Positions 15,955-24,575 of a stretch of 64,000 nt of DNA are shown piece by piece; the stretch's first letter is position 1, and each line of letters starts with the position of its first letter. Source of the DNA: Streptomyces fildesensis. GTDB lineage: Bacteria > Actinomycetota > Actinomycetes > Streptomycetales > Streptomycetaceae. The position numbers and the translations under genes are program-made. The stretch covers positions 1-64,000 of the forward strand of contig NZ_JAAIKO010000017.1 in the NCBI RefSeq assembly GCF_016107395.1. Reading direction: 5' to 3'. The notes beneath the pieces are model-generated. The model worked only from the letters and a program-made list of their open reading frames with translations. It did not search any database and had not been told where the DNA came from.

Positions 15955-17328
15955 ATGCCTCCGCGCCCCCGCGCGGCGGTCCTGCCCCTGGTCGCGGTCT
16001 TCGCCGCCGGGTATCTCGCCGCCTATCTGCTGCCCACCATCGTCGGGCACCTCGGTTCCTCCCCCGGTGGCCTCGGCCTGAGCAGCGCCCATGCGGGCGC
16101 TGTCGGCAGCGCACTGCTGCTCTCGTCGGCCGGTGCCGGACTGACCCTCGCCTCCCGCGTGGACCGCCTGGGGCCCGTCCGCCTCGCCCGCGCCGGCCTG
16201 CTGCTCATGGTGGCGGGCTTCGCCCTCGCCGCCGGCACGTCCCACGTTCCGCTGGTGGTCGCCGGCTGCGTCATCGGCGGCTTCGGCTCCGGGACGGCGA
16301 CCGCGGTCGCCGCCGTCGGGATCGCCGCCCGCCAGGACCCGCACCGCGCCTCGGTACTGGGCCTGTTGACCACCTCGGCGACGGCCGGCGCGCTGTACCT
16401 GGTGCTGCCGCGACTCGGTGGCGGCCACGCGCTGCCGTTCGCCGCCATCGCCTGCGCCGCCGCGCTGGCGCTGCCCGCGGCCGGGCGGCTGCCGGCCGCA
16501 CCGGACCGGGTGGCGTCACCGCGCCCCGACGCCGGCGTCCCGGCCCGGCTGCCGCACCGCCGCGCCGGCGCCGTGCTGGCCGTCGCCATGCTGTGCTGGT
16601 CGATGGCGCAGAACGCCCTGTGGGGCGTGAGCGGACGCATCGGCCTCGACCGGGCCGGACTCTCCGAGGCCGCGCTCGGCCTGGTCTTCGCCGTCGCCCT
16701 CGGTGGCGGTCTGGCCGGGGTCGGCGCGGCGGGCGCGCTCGGCTCCCGGCTCGGCCGCGCCGTCCCGATCGGTGTGGGCACCGCGGTCATCGCCACCTGT
16801 GTCGCGGTGAGCGCCTCGGCCGGCGGAGCCGTGCCGTTCGCGACCGGCGAGGTGCTCTGGAACACCGTCTACCCCGTGGTGCTCTCCTACCTGATCGGCC
16901 TGGCCGCCTCACTCGACGGGCAGGGCCGCTGGGCCGTGCTGGCCGGTTCCGCCTCCAACCTCGGCGTCGCGTGCGGACCGCTGGCCGGGACGCTGCTCGC
17001 CGGTCATGCCGGCTACCCGGTCATGGGCGCCGTACTGGCCTGCGTGCTGTTCGCCACCGCCGTGCCGCTCACCGCGGTCGCACTGCACAGCGGCGGCCGC
17101 GTCCTGCTGCCGGGCACCGTCCGTCGGCGCGGCGGCGCGGCCGCGGCGGCTGTCGCGGGCGCGGCCGGCGCCCCTGCGGGGGCCGTGCCAGAACTGGGCG
17201 GCACCGAACTGGTGGTGACCGATATCGAGGTCGCCCCGATGCCCGTGCCGGAAGCGGTACTCGTCCCGCCGGCGGCCGCGCCACCGGCCCTCCGCGAGGA
17301 ACCGGCGGCGCAGCTCACCTCGGTCTAG
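15955..17328 (+). CDS. MFS permease
   Basis: 457 residues from ATG 15955, with GAGAGGT about 8 bases upstream. About 12 hydrophobic helices occupy residues 8-385, followed by a roughly 70-residue cytosolic tail rich in Ala and Pro. The Gly/Ala-rich helices and paired halves (for example LVVAGCVIGGFGSGTATAVAAVGIA) are those of a major-facilitator protein of the CynX/NimT or sugar-efflux general type. The substrate is unknown. No partner gene is in the same operon; the preceding MocR gene ends 145 bases earlier. The stop codon borders a perfect palindrome that probably terminates both this gene and the convergent VOC gene. Confidence 0.8.
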   Translation: MPPRPRAAVLPLVAVFAAGYLAAYLLPTIVGHLGSSPGGLGLSSAHAGAVGSALLLSSAGAGLTLASRVDRLGPVRLARAGLLLMVAGFALAAGTSHVPLVVAGCVIGGFGSGTATAVAAVGIAARQDPHRASVLGLLTTSATAGALYLVLPRLGGGHALPFAAIACAAALALPAAGRLPAAPDRVASPRPDAGVPARLPHRRAGAVLAVAMLCWSMAQNALWGVSGRIGLDRAGLSEAALGLVFAVALGGGLAGVGAAGALGSRLGRAVPIGVGTAVIATCVAVSASAGGAVPFATGEVLWNTVYPVVLSYLIGLAASLDGQGRWAVLAGSASNLGVACGPLAGTLLAGHAGYPVMGAVLACVLFATAVPLTAVALHSGGRVLLPGTVRRRGGAAAAAVAGAAGAPAGAVPELGGTELVVTDIEVAPMPVPEAVLVPPAAAPPALREEPAAQLTSV

Positions 17329-17343
17329 CGCACGGCCGTGCGC
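17328..17343. terminator. Palindromic terminator between convergent genes
   Basis: GCGCACGGCCGTGCGC, a perfect 16-bp palindrome able to fold as a 6-bp stem with a GGCC loop. It sits exactly between the stop codons of the MFS and VOC genes. Confidence 0.55.
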
Positions 17344-17344
17344 G

Positions 17345-17755
17345 TCAGGAGTTGGACCACTGGCGGGTCGACAGGACCAGGCGGTAGCCGTCCGCGTCCT
17401 CGATCGTGACGCCCCACTGGTCCCAGTACGGGTTGTGCGCGGGCACGCGGGTGCCGCCGTGCTCCAGCAGGCGGGCGAGGAGGTCGGCCGAGACCTCGCC
17501 GTCGAGGTAGACGACGAGCAGGTCCTCGGCCGTCGGCCGGGGCTCGACCGGCTGTCCGGGGTCGTGCACCAGCTCCAGGTGCCAGGCCGCGTCCGGCCAG
17601 CCGGCCATCAGCAGGGAGTGGTCGCCGGGGGTGCCGTCCCCTTCATGGCGGTAGAGCACATCGAGGCCGAGACCGCCGATCCAGAAGCGTTCGGCCGCCG
17701 CCAGATCCTTCGACGGCCGCGCGATGCGGACGTGTGCCGTGCCGTTGGCTGCCAT
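17345..17755 (-). CDS. VOC-superfamily protein (glyoxalase/bleomycin-resistance fold)
   Basis: 136 residues, two beta-alpha-beta-beta-beta modules. HVRIARPSKDLAAAERFW is the usual first strand/helix, AWHLELVHD carries a candidate metal Glu and GVTIEDADGYRLVLSTR ends the second module. The metal-ligand pattern (His 8, His/Glu in the second strand, Glu/Asp late) is partly kept. Function in the superfamily ranges from lyase and dioxygenase to drug sequestration, so only the fold is claimed. Monocistronic. Confidence 0.8.
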   Translation of the reverse strand: MAANGTAHVRIARPSKDLAAAERFWIGGLGLDVLYRHEGDGTPGDHSLLMAGWPDAAWHLELVHDPGQPVEPRPTAEDLLVVYLDGEVSADLLARLLEHGGTRVPAHNPYWDQWGVTIEDADGYRLVLSTRQWSNS

Positions 17756-17853
17756 GAAACCCCCTGCCCTGGGGCCGCCACCCGCGGCGACCCGATATCG
17801 AGGAACCTACCGGGCCGTTGATCATCCGCGCGATCGGCCCCGGGCCCAAGGGA

Positions 17854-20793
17854 TCAGGGAGCGGGATCCGCGTCCGGCTGCTTCGTGCGGTCGAGGACGG
17901 ACCCGGCTTCGGCACGCCGCCGTTCGGCCGTCTCGCCCTCCTCGTCGCCGTAGTCGGCGAGCACCGCCCGCGCCCGGTCCGCGGCGGCGTCGGGCCGGCC
18001 GAGGTCGGCCTCGATCCAGGCCGCGACCAGCTGTGCGGCGGAGCGGCCGTCGCGGGACCCGTAGGTCGCGGCGGCCCGCCCGGTGTGCACGAGTGCCTCC
18101 TCGTAGGCCGCGCGGGCGGAGCCGTCGGTGTCCGTGTCCCCGGGTTCGGCGGGGCAGCCGCGGGCCAGGAGTTGGCCGGTCTGGAGGTGGGTGTCGGCGA
18201 GGTCGGCCCGCAGCATGTCCCGCTCGTGCTCGTCGGTGGCCGCGGCGAGCGCAGCGGCGGCGGTCTCTGCGGCGGACTCCATCGCCCGGCGGGCGGCGGG
18301 CAGCCCCGGCCGGCCCTCGCGCAGCTCGATCCACGCGCGGGCGCGCAGTGCGCGCACCACCAACGGGGTCCGCCCGAGGGCGCGCCACAGCTGTTCCGCG
18401 CGCTCGTACGCCTGGACGGCCTGGTCGTCGAGCCCGGCGCGGTTGAGGGCGTCGGCGGCGAGGTGGGCGAGATTCGCGTGGTCCTGCTGTTCCTCCCAGT
18501 CCTTGGCGATCTCCGCGGCGAGCAGGAACTGCTCGGCGGCCGCGCGGGGTTCGTCCAGCTGCAGCAGGCATTCGCCCAGCCACCACCGGGCCTGAACGAC
18601 CCGGCCCTCGTGGTGCGCCGCGCGCAGGTCGGGCAGCGCGGTCTCCAGGACGGCGGCCGCTTCGGCGGCGCGGCCGAGGCGGTTCAGCGCCCCACCGAGC
18701 ACGAGCCGGGCCCAGCCGCCGGTGTCGTCGCCGTCCCCCGCCTCGTCGGCCCAGTGCGCGCCTTCCAGCGCGTGGTCGGCGGCCTCGTCGTCCTGGCCGG
18801 TGTCGGCGAGCGCCTGGGCGAGGACGGTGTGCAGATGGGCGTGGTGCGCGGGGGTGAGGAACTCGGTGCCGAGGTCGAGCGCGGAGCGGGCCGCGCGGGC
18901 GGCGGTGTGCGGATCGCCGTGGTTCAGGGCGAGCTCGGAGAGCATCGCCTCGCCCTCGACGGCGAGCCAGGGGCGTCCGGCCTCCTGGTGCAGTGCGGAG
19001 GCCCGGGTGAACGCCTCGGCCGCGCCCCGGACATCGCCGCGGCCGGCGACGAGCCGGCCGAGCAGGCAGGTCGCGTCGGCGATCCGGCCGAGGACGCGGT
19101 CCTCGTCACGGTGGGCCTCGGCCAGGACCAGGATGTCGGAGACCTCGGCCTCCACGGCGGCCGCGGCCGCCTGGGGGTCGGCGGCCTGTCCGACCGTTCC
19201 CAGCCTGATCCGGGCGCGCAACAGGAGCGCGCCGGTGAGCTGGCGGGTGGTGGCCCGCTCCTTGGCGTGCAGCTCCCTGAGCTGTTCGCAGGCGGCGTCG
19301 GCCGCGGCGAGGGCGGGCCGCACGGTTCCGGCGAGCGCCATGGCGTAGGCGGCGCGGCCGCGGCACGCGGCGGCTTCCCCGTACTCCCCGGCCGCCTCGA
19401 AGTCCGCCGCGGCCGCGGTCAGCAGCGCGAGCGCGGCCGGCGGGTCGTCGAGGCTGTCCATGCCGGCGTGGTCGGCGACTTCGGCGTGGGCCATCGGGTC
19501 CAGCGGGGTCCCGGTGCGGTCGGCGGCGCGGCCGACCGCGGCCCACGCCGCGTGGGCAGCCTCGCGCTGCTCCCTGCTGAGCTCGCGGGCGCGGGCGATC
19601 AGCTCCGTGAGGTCGTCACTCCGGTCCGCGGCAGCGTCTGCGGACGGCACTGCGGGCGCCGCGGCCGGTGCCGTTTCCGGCAGGCGCGCGGCGCGCACCC
19701 CGAGCGGCAGCCGGTCGAGCAGCGGGGTGCCGGCGAGGCGTTCCGCCACCCAGGTGCTGACGGTGTCCGTGCCGTTGCGCTCGTCGAAGCCGCGGGCGAG
19801 GCCGGCGATGGCGGCTTCGGTGCGGGTGAGGAGTTCGGCCGCGGTGCGCGTCGTCGCCCCGGGCGCGGGGACGGGACGGTCGCCGTGGCCGAGCGCGGTG
19901 AGCCGGCGCAGCAGGACGGCGGCGGCTCCCAGGAAGTGCAGCCGGGACAGGGGCGTTCCGTCGCCCTCCAGGTGCGCGGTGTGTTCGGCGAGGATCTCCA
20001 GGCCGCGTGCCTCGTTGCCGGTCAGTGCGCAGAACTCGATGTGCCTGCCGATGGAGGGCAGCAGGCTCTCGTTGCCCCGGGCCAGCCGGTAGCCGCGCAG
20101 ATGGTTCCCGCGGGCCTCGTCGGTGCGCCCGAGCCGGACCAGGGGCAGCAGGGACAGCGACAGGATGCGGTGTGGTTCCTCCTGGCAGCTGTGCTCGCCC
20201 GCCAGCACCGGCGCCCAGGCGGCGACGGCGCGTTCGTCCTCGCCCCGGTCGGCGTGCCACTCGCCCTCGTCGTTGAGTTCGCAGGCCCGGCAGTCGCTCA
20301 TGATGTCGCGGTCGGCGGCGGTCCAGGCGGCCAGCGAGCGGATGGCTGTGGCCGTGTCGCCGGTGTGCCGGGCCAGGCTGTACTCGGCGGCGTGTACGGG
20401 CCGCTGCGAGTAGCCGCCCAGGGCGTAGCGGCGGCCCATCTCCACCAGCCACCGTCGGATGGGCTCCAGCGGGATGTCGGAGTAGCCGATCATGCCGGTG
20501 CTCACCCATTTGAAGCGCCAGTGCAGCTGGTGGACGGCGCGCTCGCCGAAGTCCTCCGGGTGCTCGTCCCACATCCGCAGCAGTCGGGAGAACGGCACGA
20601 ACATCTTGGCGCGCTCGGTGCTGTACTCGTAGGCGCTGACGAGATCGAAGAGCGCGTCCAGCAGCAGCGGCCGGTCGCCGGTGGTCTCGGCGAGCGCCAC
20701 CAGTTCCTCGGCGCGGGCGTTGCGCACGGTGCCGTTGCGGGCGGAGCGGTTCTCCTCCAGCGCCCGGTGGATCTCGTGGACGGCCGCCGTCAT
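17854..20793 (-). CDS. Large TPR-type repeat protein coupled to Hsp90
   Basis: 979 residues from ATG 20793, with AGGAGGAGAG upstream and ATGA overlap with the htpG stop, so translation is coupled. Almost entirely helical, Ala/Leu/Glu-rich. Degenerate tetratricopeptide repeats are clear in the C-terminal half, for example DAACEQLRELHAKERA, AAEAAAVLETALPDLRAAHHE and AAAEQFLLAAEIAKDWEE, at roughly 35-40 residue spacing. The N-terminal about 400 residues are less regular and include CRACELNDEGEWHADRGE. No catalytic motif or membrane segment is seen. TPR scaffolds are Hsp90 co-chaperones in eukaryotes; here the operon with htpG suggests a client-selecting partner, which is inference. Confidence 0.8.
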   Translation of the reverse strand: MTAAVHEIHRALEENRSARNGTVRNARAEELVALAETTGDRPLLLDALFDLVSAYEYSTERAKMFVPFSRLLRMWDEHPEDFGERAVHQLHWRFKWVSTGMIGYSDIPLEPIRRWLVEMGRRYALGGYSQRPVHAAEYSLARHTGDTATAIRSLAAWTAADRDIMSDCRACELNDEGEWHADRGEDERAVAAWAPVLAGEHSCQEEPHRILSLSLLPLVRLGRTDEARGNHLRGYRLARGNESLLPSIGRHIEFCALTGNEARGLEILAEHTAHLEGDGTPLSRLHFLGAAAVLLRRLTALGHGDRPVPAPGATTRTAAELLTRTEAAIAGLARGFDERNGTDTVSTWVAERLAGTPLLDRLPLGVRAARLPETAPAAAPAVPSADAAADRSDDLTELIARARELSREQREAAHAAWAAVGRAADRTGTPLDPMAHAEVADHAGMDSLDDPPAALALLTAAAADFEAAGEYGEAAACRGRAAYAMALAGTVRPALAAADAACEQLRELHAKERATTRQLTGALLLRARIRLGTVGQAADPQAAAAAVEAEVSDILVLAEAHRDEDRVLGRIADATCLLGRLVAGRGDVRGAAEAFTRASALHQEAGRPWLAVEGEAMLSELALNHGDPHTAARAARSALDLGTEFLTPAHHAHLHTVLAQALADTGQDDEAADHALEGAHWADEAGDGDDTGGWARLVLGGALNRLGRAAEAAAVLETALPDLRAAHHEGRVVQARWWLGECLLQLDEPRAAAEQFLLAAEIAKDWEEQQDHANLAHLAADALNRAGLDDQAVQAYERAEQLWRALGRTPLVVRALRARAWIELREGRPGLPAARRAMESAAETAAAALAAATDEHERDMLRADLADTHLQTGQLLARGCPAEPGDTDTDGSARAAYEEALVHTGRAAATYGSRDGRSAAQLVAAWIEADLGRPDAAADRARAVLADYGDEEGETAERRRAEAGSVLDRTKQPDADPAP

Positions 20794-22598
20794 CGGCTCT
20801 CCTCCTGGCCTTCGGGGTGCGTGGCCCACTGCAGCAGGTCCAGGAACGCACGGTTGATCAGTGCCGAGTCGGCCGGGCGCAGCGGGCGCTGGGCCAGCAT
20901 CAGGGCCTGTCCGTACAGCGCCTCGGTGGCGGTGCCGGCGAGTTCGGGGTCGTCGAGGGCGCTGATCCGGCGGACCAGCGGGTTGTGGTGGTTGAGGACG
21001 AGCCGGGCACGTGGCGCGGAGCCGCGCAGCGAGCCCAGGATGCCGGCCCACAGCCCGTCTGCCTGGGTCTCCTCCTCGGCGCGGGCGCGTTCGAACCGGG
21101 CGGCGCGGTCGTCGAGGTGCAGGGCGGGGACGGTCAGCGGGTGGAAGGTGCGCAGCACGACGTCGCAGCCCAGGGCGTCGAGCCGGGTGCGCGCAGCGGT
21201 GAGGAACCCGGCCAGCGCGAGCTCCTCCGCGGGGTCGACGGCGTCCAGGTGTGCGGTGACGGTGTCGGCGTCGAGTTCCGCGACGGCGGTGCCCGGCCGT
21301 ACCCGCGGCAGCAGTTCGACGAGGTCGGCGTCGTAGGTGTAGCCGCCGTTGACAACCCCGATGCCCTGGGCCGACGCGATGGGCGCGACCTGCCGGTACT
21401 CCTCGACGGTGCGGGTGAAGTGCACGACCGGGTGGCGCCGGGCGAACTCCTCGAGCGACAGCCGTCCGTCGGTGGTCTCGAACGGCAGCCACGGCAGCAT
21501 GACGCCGAACATCTCCGGGTCGTGCCGGGCCAGCGACTTCACCCCGAGGTGGTGCACGGACAGGAACTGCCCGAGCTGTTCGGGGTCTCCCGCGGCGAGC
21601 GCGGTCAGCCACTCGCGGATGCGTCCGCCGAGGGCGTCGCGGACGGCGGCCAGGGTCTCGTCGGCGTACAGGCTCTCGCGGGACGCGGTGGGGCGCAGGC
21701 TGTCGGTGTCGATGACGCACCGGACGAAGAACGCCCAGTCCGGCAGCAGGTCGTCCGCCCGTTCGGTGAGCAGCATGCCCTTGAGGTGGACGCGGTGGCC
21801 CGCGCGCCGGGCGGGGCTGACGGCCTCCGGCAGCACGTAGGCGACACCGCGGACGCCGGCGAGCGGCACGTCCAGGTCGATGGCGTCCAGCGGGTTGAAG
21901 CCGAACTGCTCGTGGCAGTGCCGGGCCAGCGCGATCCGCCGGGCGGCCGGGCTGGAGTGCGGGCGTTCCCACACCGCGGGCAGATCGGTGACCGGTTCGT
22001 CCCCGACGCGGACGTCGTAGGGCAGCAGCGAGCCGAAGTCCCGGGCGAGGGCGATGACGCGGGCGGGTTCCAGCCACTCGGCGGCTCCGGGCCGGGCGCT
22101 GAGGTACACCGTGGTGCCGGGTTCGGTGCGCGCGTCCGACGGCAGGGTGCGGACGGTGTAGGAGCCGTCGTCGCGGGCCGTCCACTCCACCGGCGGGGCG
22201 TCGGGGGTGCGGGCGGAACGGCTGACGACGCGGATCTCCCCGGCGACGACGAAGCACGCGAGCAGTCCGATGCCGAACTGGCCGAGGAATTCGGCGCGCG
22301 CCGACTCCAGGCCGTCGCGCTTGGAGCTGCGGCCGATGGTGGCCAGCAGGGTGTGGACGTCGCTCTCGGTGAGACCGATGCCGCTGTCCTCGACCCGCAG
22401 CCGGCCCTCCCCGGCGTACAGCCGCACCCGAGCGGGCGCGTCCGGCTGTTCGGCACGACGCGCCGTGATCGCGTCAACGGCGTTCTGCAGCAGTTCCCGC
22501 AGGTAGACCTTGGGGCTGGAGTAGAGGTGGTGGGAGAGCAGGTCCACCAGTCCGCGGAGATCGACCTGGAAGGTGTGCGGTATGTGATCAGCAGTCAT
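20790..22598 (-). CDS. htpG: Hsp90-family chaperone, HtpG-like
   Basis: 602 residues, slightly shorter than E. coli HtpG (624). The N-terminal GHKL ATPase is intact: YLRELLQNAVDA (Glu and Asn of the N box), VEDSGIGL (G1), GQFGIGLLACF (G2 lid) and GTTVYLS. The middle domain has the Arg-bearing loop DSLRPTASRESLYAD (canonical LPLNVSRE region). The C-terminal dimerisation domain is recognisable near EALYGQALMLAQRPL. It differs from E. coli in several signatures (LLQNAVDA for LISNASDA, DSGIGL for DNGVGM), as in the divergent actinobacterial Hsp90 class. ATP-driven protein remodelling in the cytoplasm. First gene of a coupled two-gene operon with the TPR protein. Confidence 0.9.
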   Translation of the reverse strand: MTADHIPHTFQVDLRGLVDLLSHHLYSSPKVYLRELLQNAVDAITARRAEQPDAPARVRLYAGEGRLRVEDSGIGLTESDVHTLLATIGRSSKRDGLESARAEFLGQFGIGLLACFVVAGEIRVVSRSARTPDAPPVEWTARDDGSYTVRTLPSDARTEPGTTVYLSARPGAAEWLEPARVIALARDFGSLLPYDVRVGDEPVTDLPAVWERPHSSPAARRIALARHCHEQFGFNPLDAIDLDVPLAGVRGVAYVLPEAVSPARRAGHRVHLKGMLLTERADDLLPDWAFFVRCVIDTDSLRPTASRESLYADETLAAVRDALGGRIREWLTALAAGDPEQLGQFLSVHHLGVKSLARHDPEMFGVMLPWLPFETTDGRLSLEEFARRHPVVHFTRTVEEYRQVAPIASAQGIGVVNGGYTYDADLVELLPRVRPGTAVAELDADTVTAHLDAVDPAEELALAGFLTAARTRLDALGCDVVLRTFHPLTVPALHLDDRAARFERARAEEETQADGLWAGILGSLRGSAPRARLVLNHHNPLVRRISALDDPELAGTATEALYGQALMLAQRPLRPADSALINRAFLDLLQWATHPEGQEESR

Positions 22599-22782
22599 CG
22601 TCTCAGCCGTACAGGGGATGAATTCCGGCCATCGTAGGGCGCTGCCCCGGTGTTGACCATGGGTTTCGGTGCGCGGTCCGGTCCGCCCCGGGCGCCGTGT
22701 TCACCGGCCGTTCGACCGGACGGCATCCGGGACCAGTAGGAACGGGGACGACGCAGGGGCAGCCGAGCAGCAGGAGTCGCAC

Positions 22783-24408
22783 ATGTCGCAGATGCCGAAC
22801 ACAGCACACCGGGAACAGGGTTCGCCGCAGTCGCGGCCTTCGGCCACCGGGGTGGACCGCCGGACGGTCCTCGGCGGCGGCCTGGCCGCGGCAGGAGCGC
22901 TGCTCGTTCCCGCCGTGACGGCGGCGCCCGCGCTGGCCCTGTCGGGACGGCCGGCCGCGCCGTGGGGTGTGCAGAGCGGCGATGTCACGGCCACGTCCGG
23001 TCTGGTGTGGGTACGGGCGGACCGGCCGGCCCGGATGGTCGTGGAGACGTCGGTCAGCGGCACCTTCCGCGACGCGCGCCGCTGGCAGGGCCCGCTGCTG
23101 GGTCCTGACACCGACTTCACCGGCACGACCTCGCTGCGTGGGCTGCCGTCCGGCGAACAGATCCATTACCGGGTGCTGCTGGCCGATCCGGACGGCCACC
23201 GGCGTACCGGCGCACCCATGGACGGCACCTTCCGCACCCCGTCGGCACGGCGCCGCGACGATGTGCGCTTCCTGTGGTCGGGAGACCTCGCCGGGCAGGG
23301 CTGGGGCATCAACCCGGACATCGGCGGCTACCGCATCTACGAGGCGATGGGCCGGCTCGACCCGGACTTCTTCCTGTGCAGCGGGGACAACATCTACGCC
23401 GACGGCCCGATCGCGCCCACCGCGGCGCTGCCCGACGGCCGGGTCTACCGCAACCTCACCACCCCGGAGAAGTCCAAGGTCGCCGAGACGCTCGCGGAGT
23501 TCCGCGGCGCCTTCCGCTACAACCTGCTCGACGACAAGCTGCGCGCCTTCAACGCCCGGGTGCCCTCGGTCATCCAGTGGGACGACCACGAGGTGCGCAA
23601 CAACTGGTACCCGGGCGAGATCATGGACGACGCGCGGTACGCCCAGAAGAGCGTGGACGTGCTGGCGGCCCGCTCCCGTCGCGCGTTCTCCGAGTACTTC
23701 CCGATCTCGACGCTGCGGCCGAACGCCGACGGGCGCGTCCAGCGGGTGCAGCACCACGGCCCGCTGCTGGACGTCTTCGTGCTGGACATGCGCACCTACC
23801 GCAACGCCAACTCCCCCGACACCCAGACGCAGGACGAGCAGGGCATCCTCGGGCGGGCGCAGCTGGAGTGGCTGAAGCGGGAGCTGTCCCGGTCCCGCGC
23901 GGTGTGGAAGGTGATCGCCGCCGACATGCCGCTGGGCCTGGTGGTGCCGGACACCACGGAGGGCAAGCCGAACATCGAGGCGGTCGCGCAGGGCGATCCG
24001 GGTGCCCCGCTCGGACGTGAGTTGCAGATCGCCGAGCTGCTGCGGTTCGTCAAGCACCGGCGGATCACCGGCACGGTGTGGCTGACGGCCGATGTGCACC
24101 ACACGTCCGCGCAGCACTACCAGCCGTCCCGCGCGGCGTTCACGGACTTCGCGCCGTTCTGGGAGTTCGTCTCCGGCCCACTGAACGCCGGCGCGTTCCC
24201 GGCCAGCGCACTGGACGGCACCTTCGGTCCCGAGCGGGTCTTCGTCAAGGCGCCCGAGCGCGCCAACGTCTCGCCCGCCGAGGGGTACCAGTTCTTCGGT
24301 CAGGTCGACATCGACGGGCAGTCGGGCGAGCTGACGGTGCGGCTGCGTGAGCAGGACGGCACGGTGCTGTTCACCAAGGTGCTGCAGCCCGGCCGCGTCG
24401 GCCAGTAG
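22783..24408 (+). CDS. phoD: PhoD-family alkaline phosphatase / phosphodiesterase, Tat-exported
   Basis: 541 residues from ATG 22783 (AGGAG 7 bases upstream). The N-terminus has a Tat-like signal DRRTVLGGG followed by a hydrophobic helix and AAPALALSG cleavage region, so a folded metalloenzyme is exported. The short N-terminal beta domain (about 50-150) precedes the metallophosphatase domain with WSGDLAGQGWGIN, SGDNIYADGPI, the core WDDHEVRNNW and TADVHHTSAQHY, matching PhoD ligands for Fe/Ca. These enzymes hydrolyse phosphomonoesters and phosphodiesters, including teichoic acid, for phosphate scavenging. I did not find a clear PHO box upstream. Monocistronic with a strong terminator. Confidence 0.88.
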   Translation: MSQMPNTAHREQGSPQSRPSATGVDRRTVLGGGLAAAGALLVPAVTAAPALALSGRPAAPWGVQSGDVTATSGLVWVRADRPARMVVETSVSGTFRDARRWQGPLLGPDTDFTGTTSLRGLPSGEQIHYRVLLADPDGHRRTGAPMDGTFRTPSARRRDDVRFLWSGDLAGQGWGINPDIGGYRIYEAMGRLDPDFFLCSGDNIYADGPIAPTAALPDGRVYRNLTTPEKSKVAETLAEFRGAFRYNLLDDKLRAFNARVPSVIQWDDHEVRNNWYPGEIMDDARYAQKSVDVLAARSRRAFSEYFPISTLRPNADGRVQRVQHHGPLLDVFVLDMRTYRNANSPDTQTQDEQGILGRAQLEWLKRELSRSRAVWKVIAADMPLGLVVPDTTEGKPNIEAVAQGDPGAPLGRELQIAELLRFVKHRRITGTVWLTADVHHTSAQHYQPSRAAFTDFAPFWEFVSGPLNAGAFPASALDGTFGPERVFVKAPERANVSPAEGYQFFGQVDIDGQSGELTVRLREQDGTVLFTKVLQPGRVGQ

Positions 24409-24430
24409 GGCACCCGGCCCGCCGCGTCCG

Positions 24431-24482
24431 CGGTTTTGCCGTCTGCCGGTCGCGGGACACCGCCCGGCAGGCGGCAAAACCG
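24431..24482 (+). terminator. Hairpin terminator after phoD
   Basis: 19-base arms 24431-24449 and 24464-24482 (one G-U pair), starting CGGTTTTGCCG and ending CGGCAAAACCG, around a 14-base loop. The AAAACC/GGTTTT base gives some A/T content. It is symmetrical and may act in both directions. Confidence 0.85.
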
Positions 24483-24575
24483 TTGAAAGCGCAAATTAAC
24501 CACCAGGAATCACCCTTAACCCACCGGTCATAGAACGTTCGTGATCACGCAACACATGTTCGACATGGTGTTCTC

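Noticed and set aside
21081..21110. tRNA T-loop-like GTTCGAACC
   Set aside because: Lies inside htpG with no acceptor stem or anticodon arm around it; no tRNA or rRNA gene was found in the window.
20794..22257. Long minus-strand frame extending the TPR protein into htpG
   Set aside because: The added sequence is Arg/Pro-rich shadow translation of htpG; the TPR start at 20793 has a strong ribosome site and ATGA coupling.
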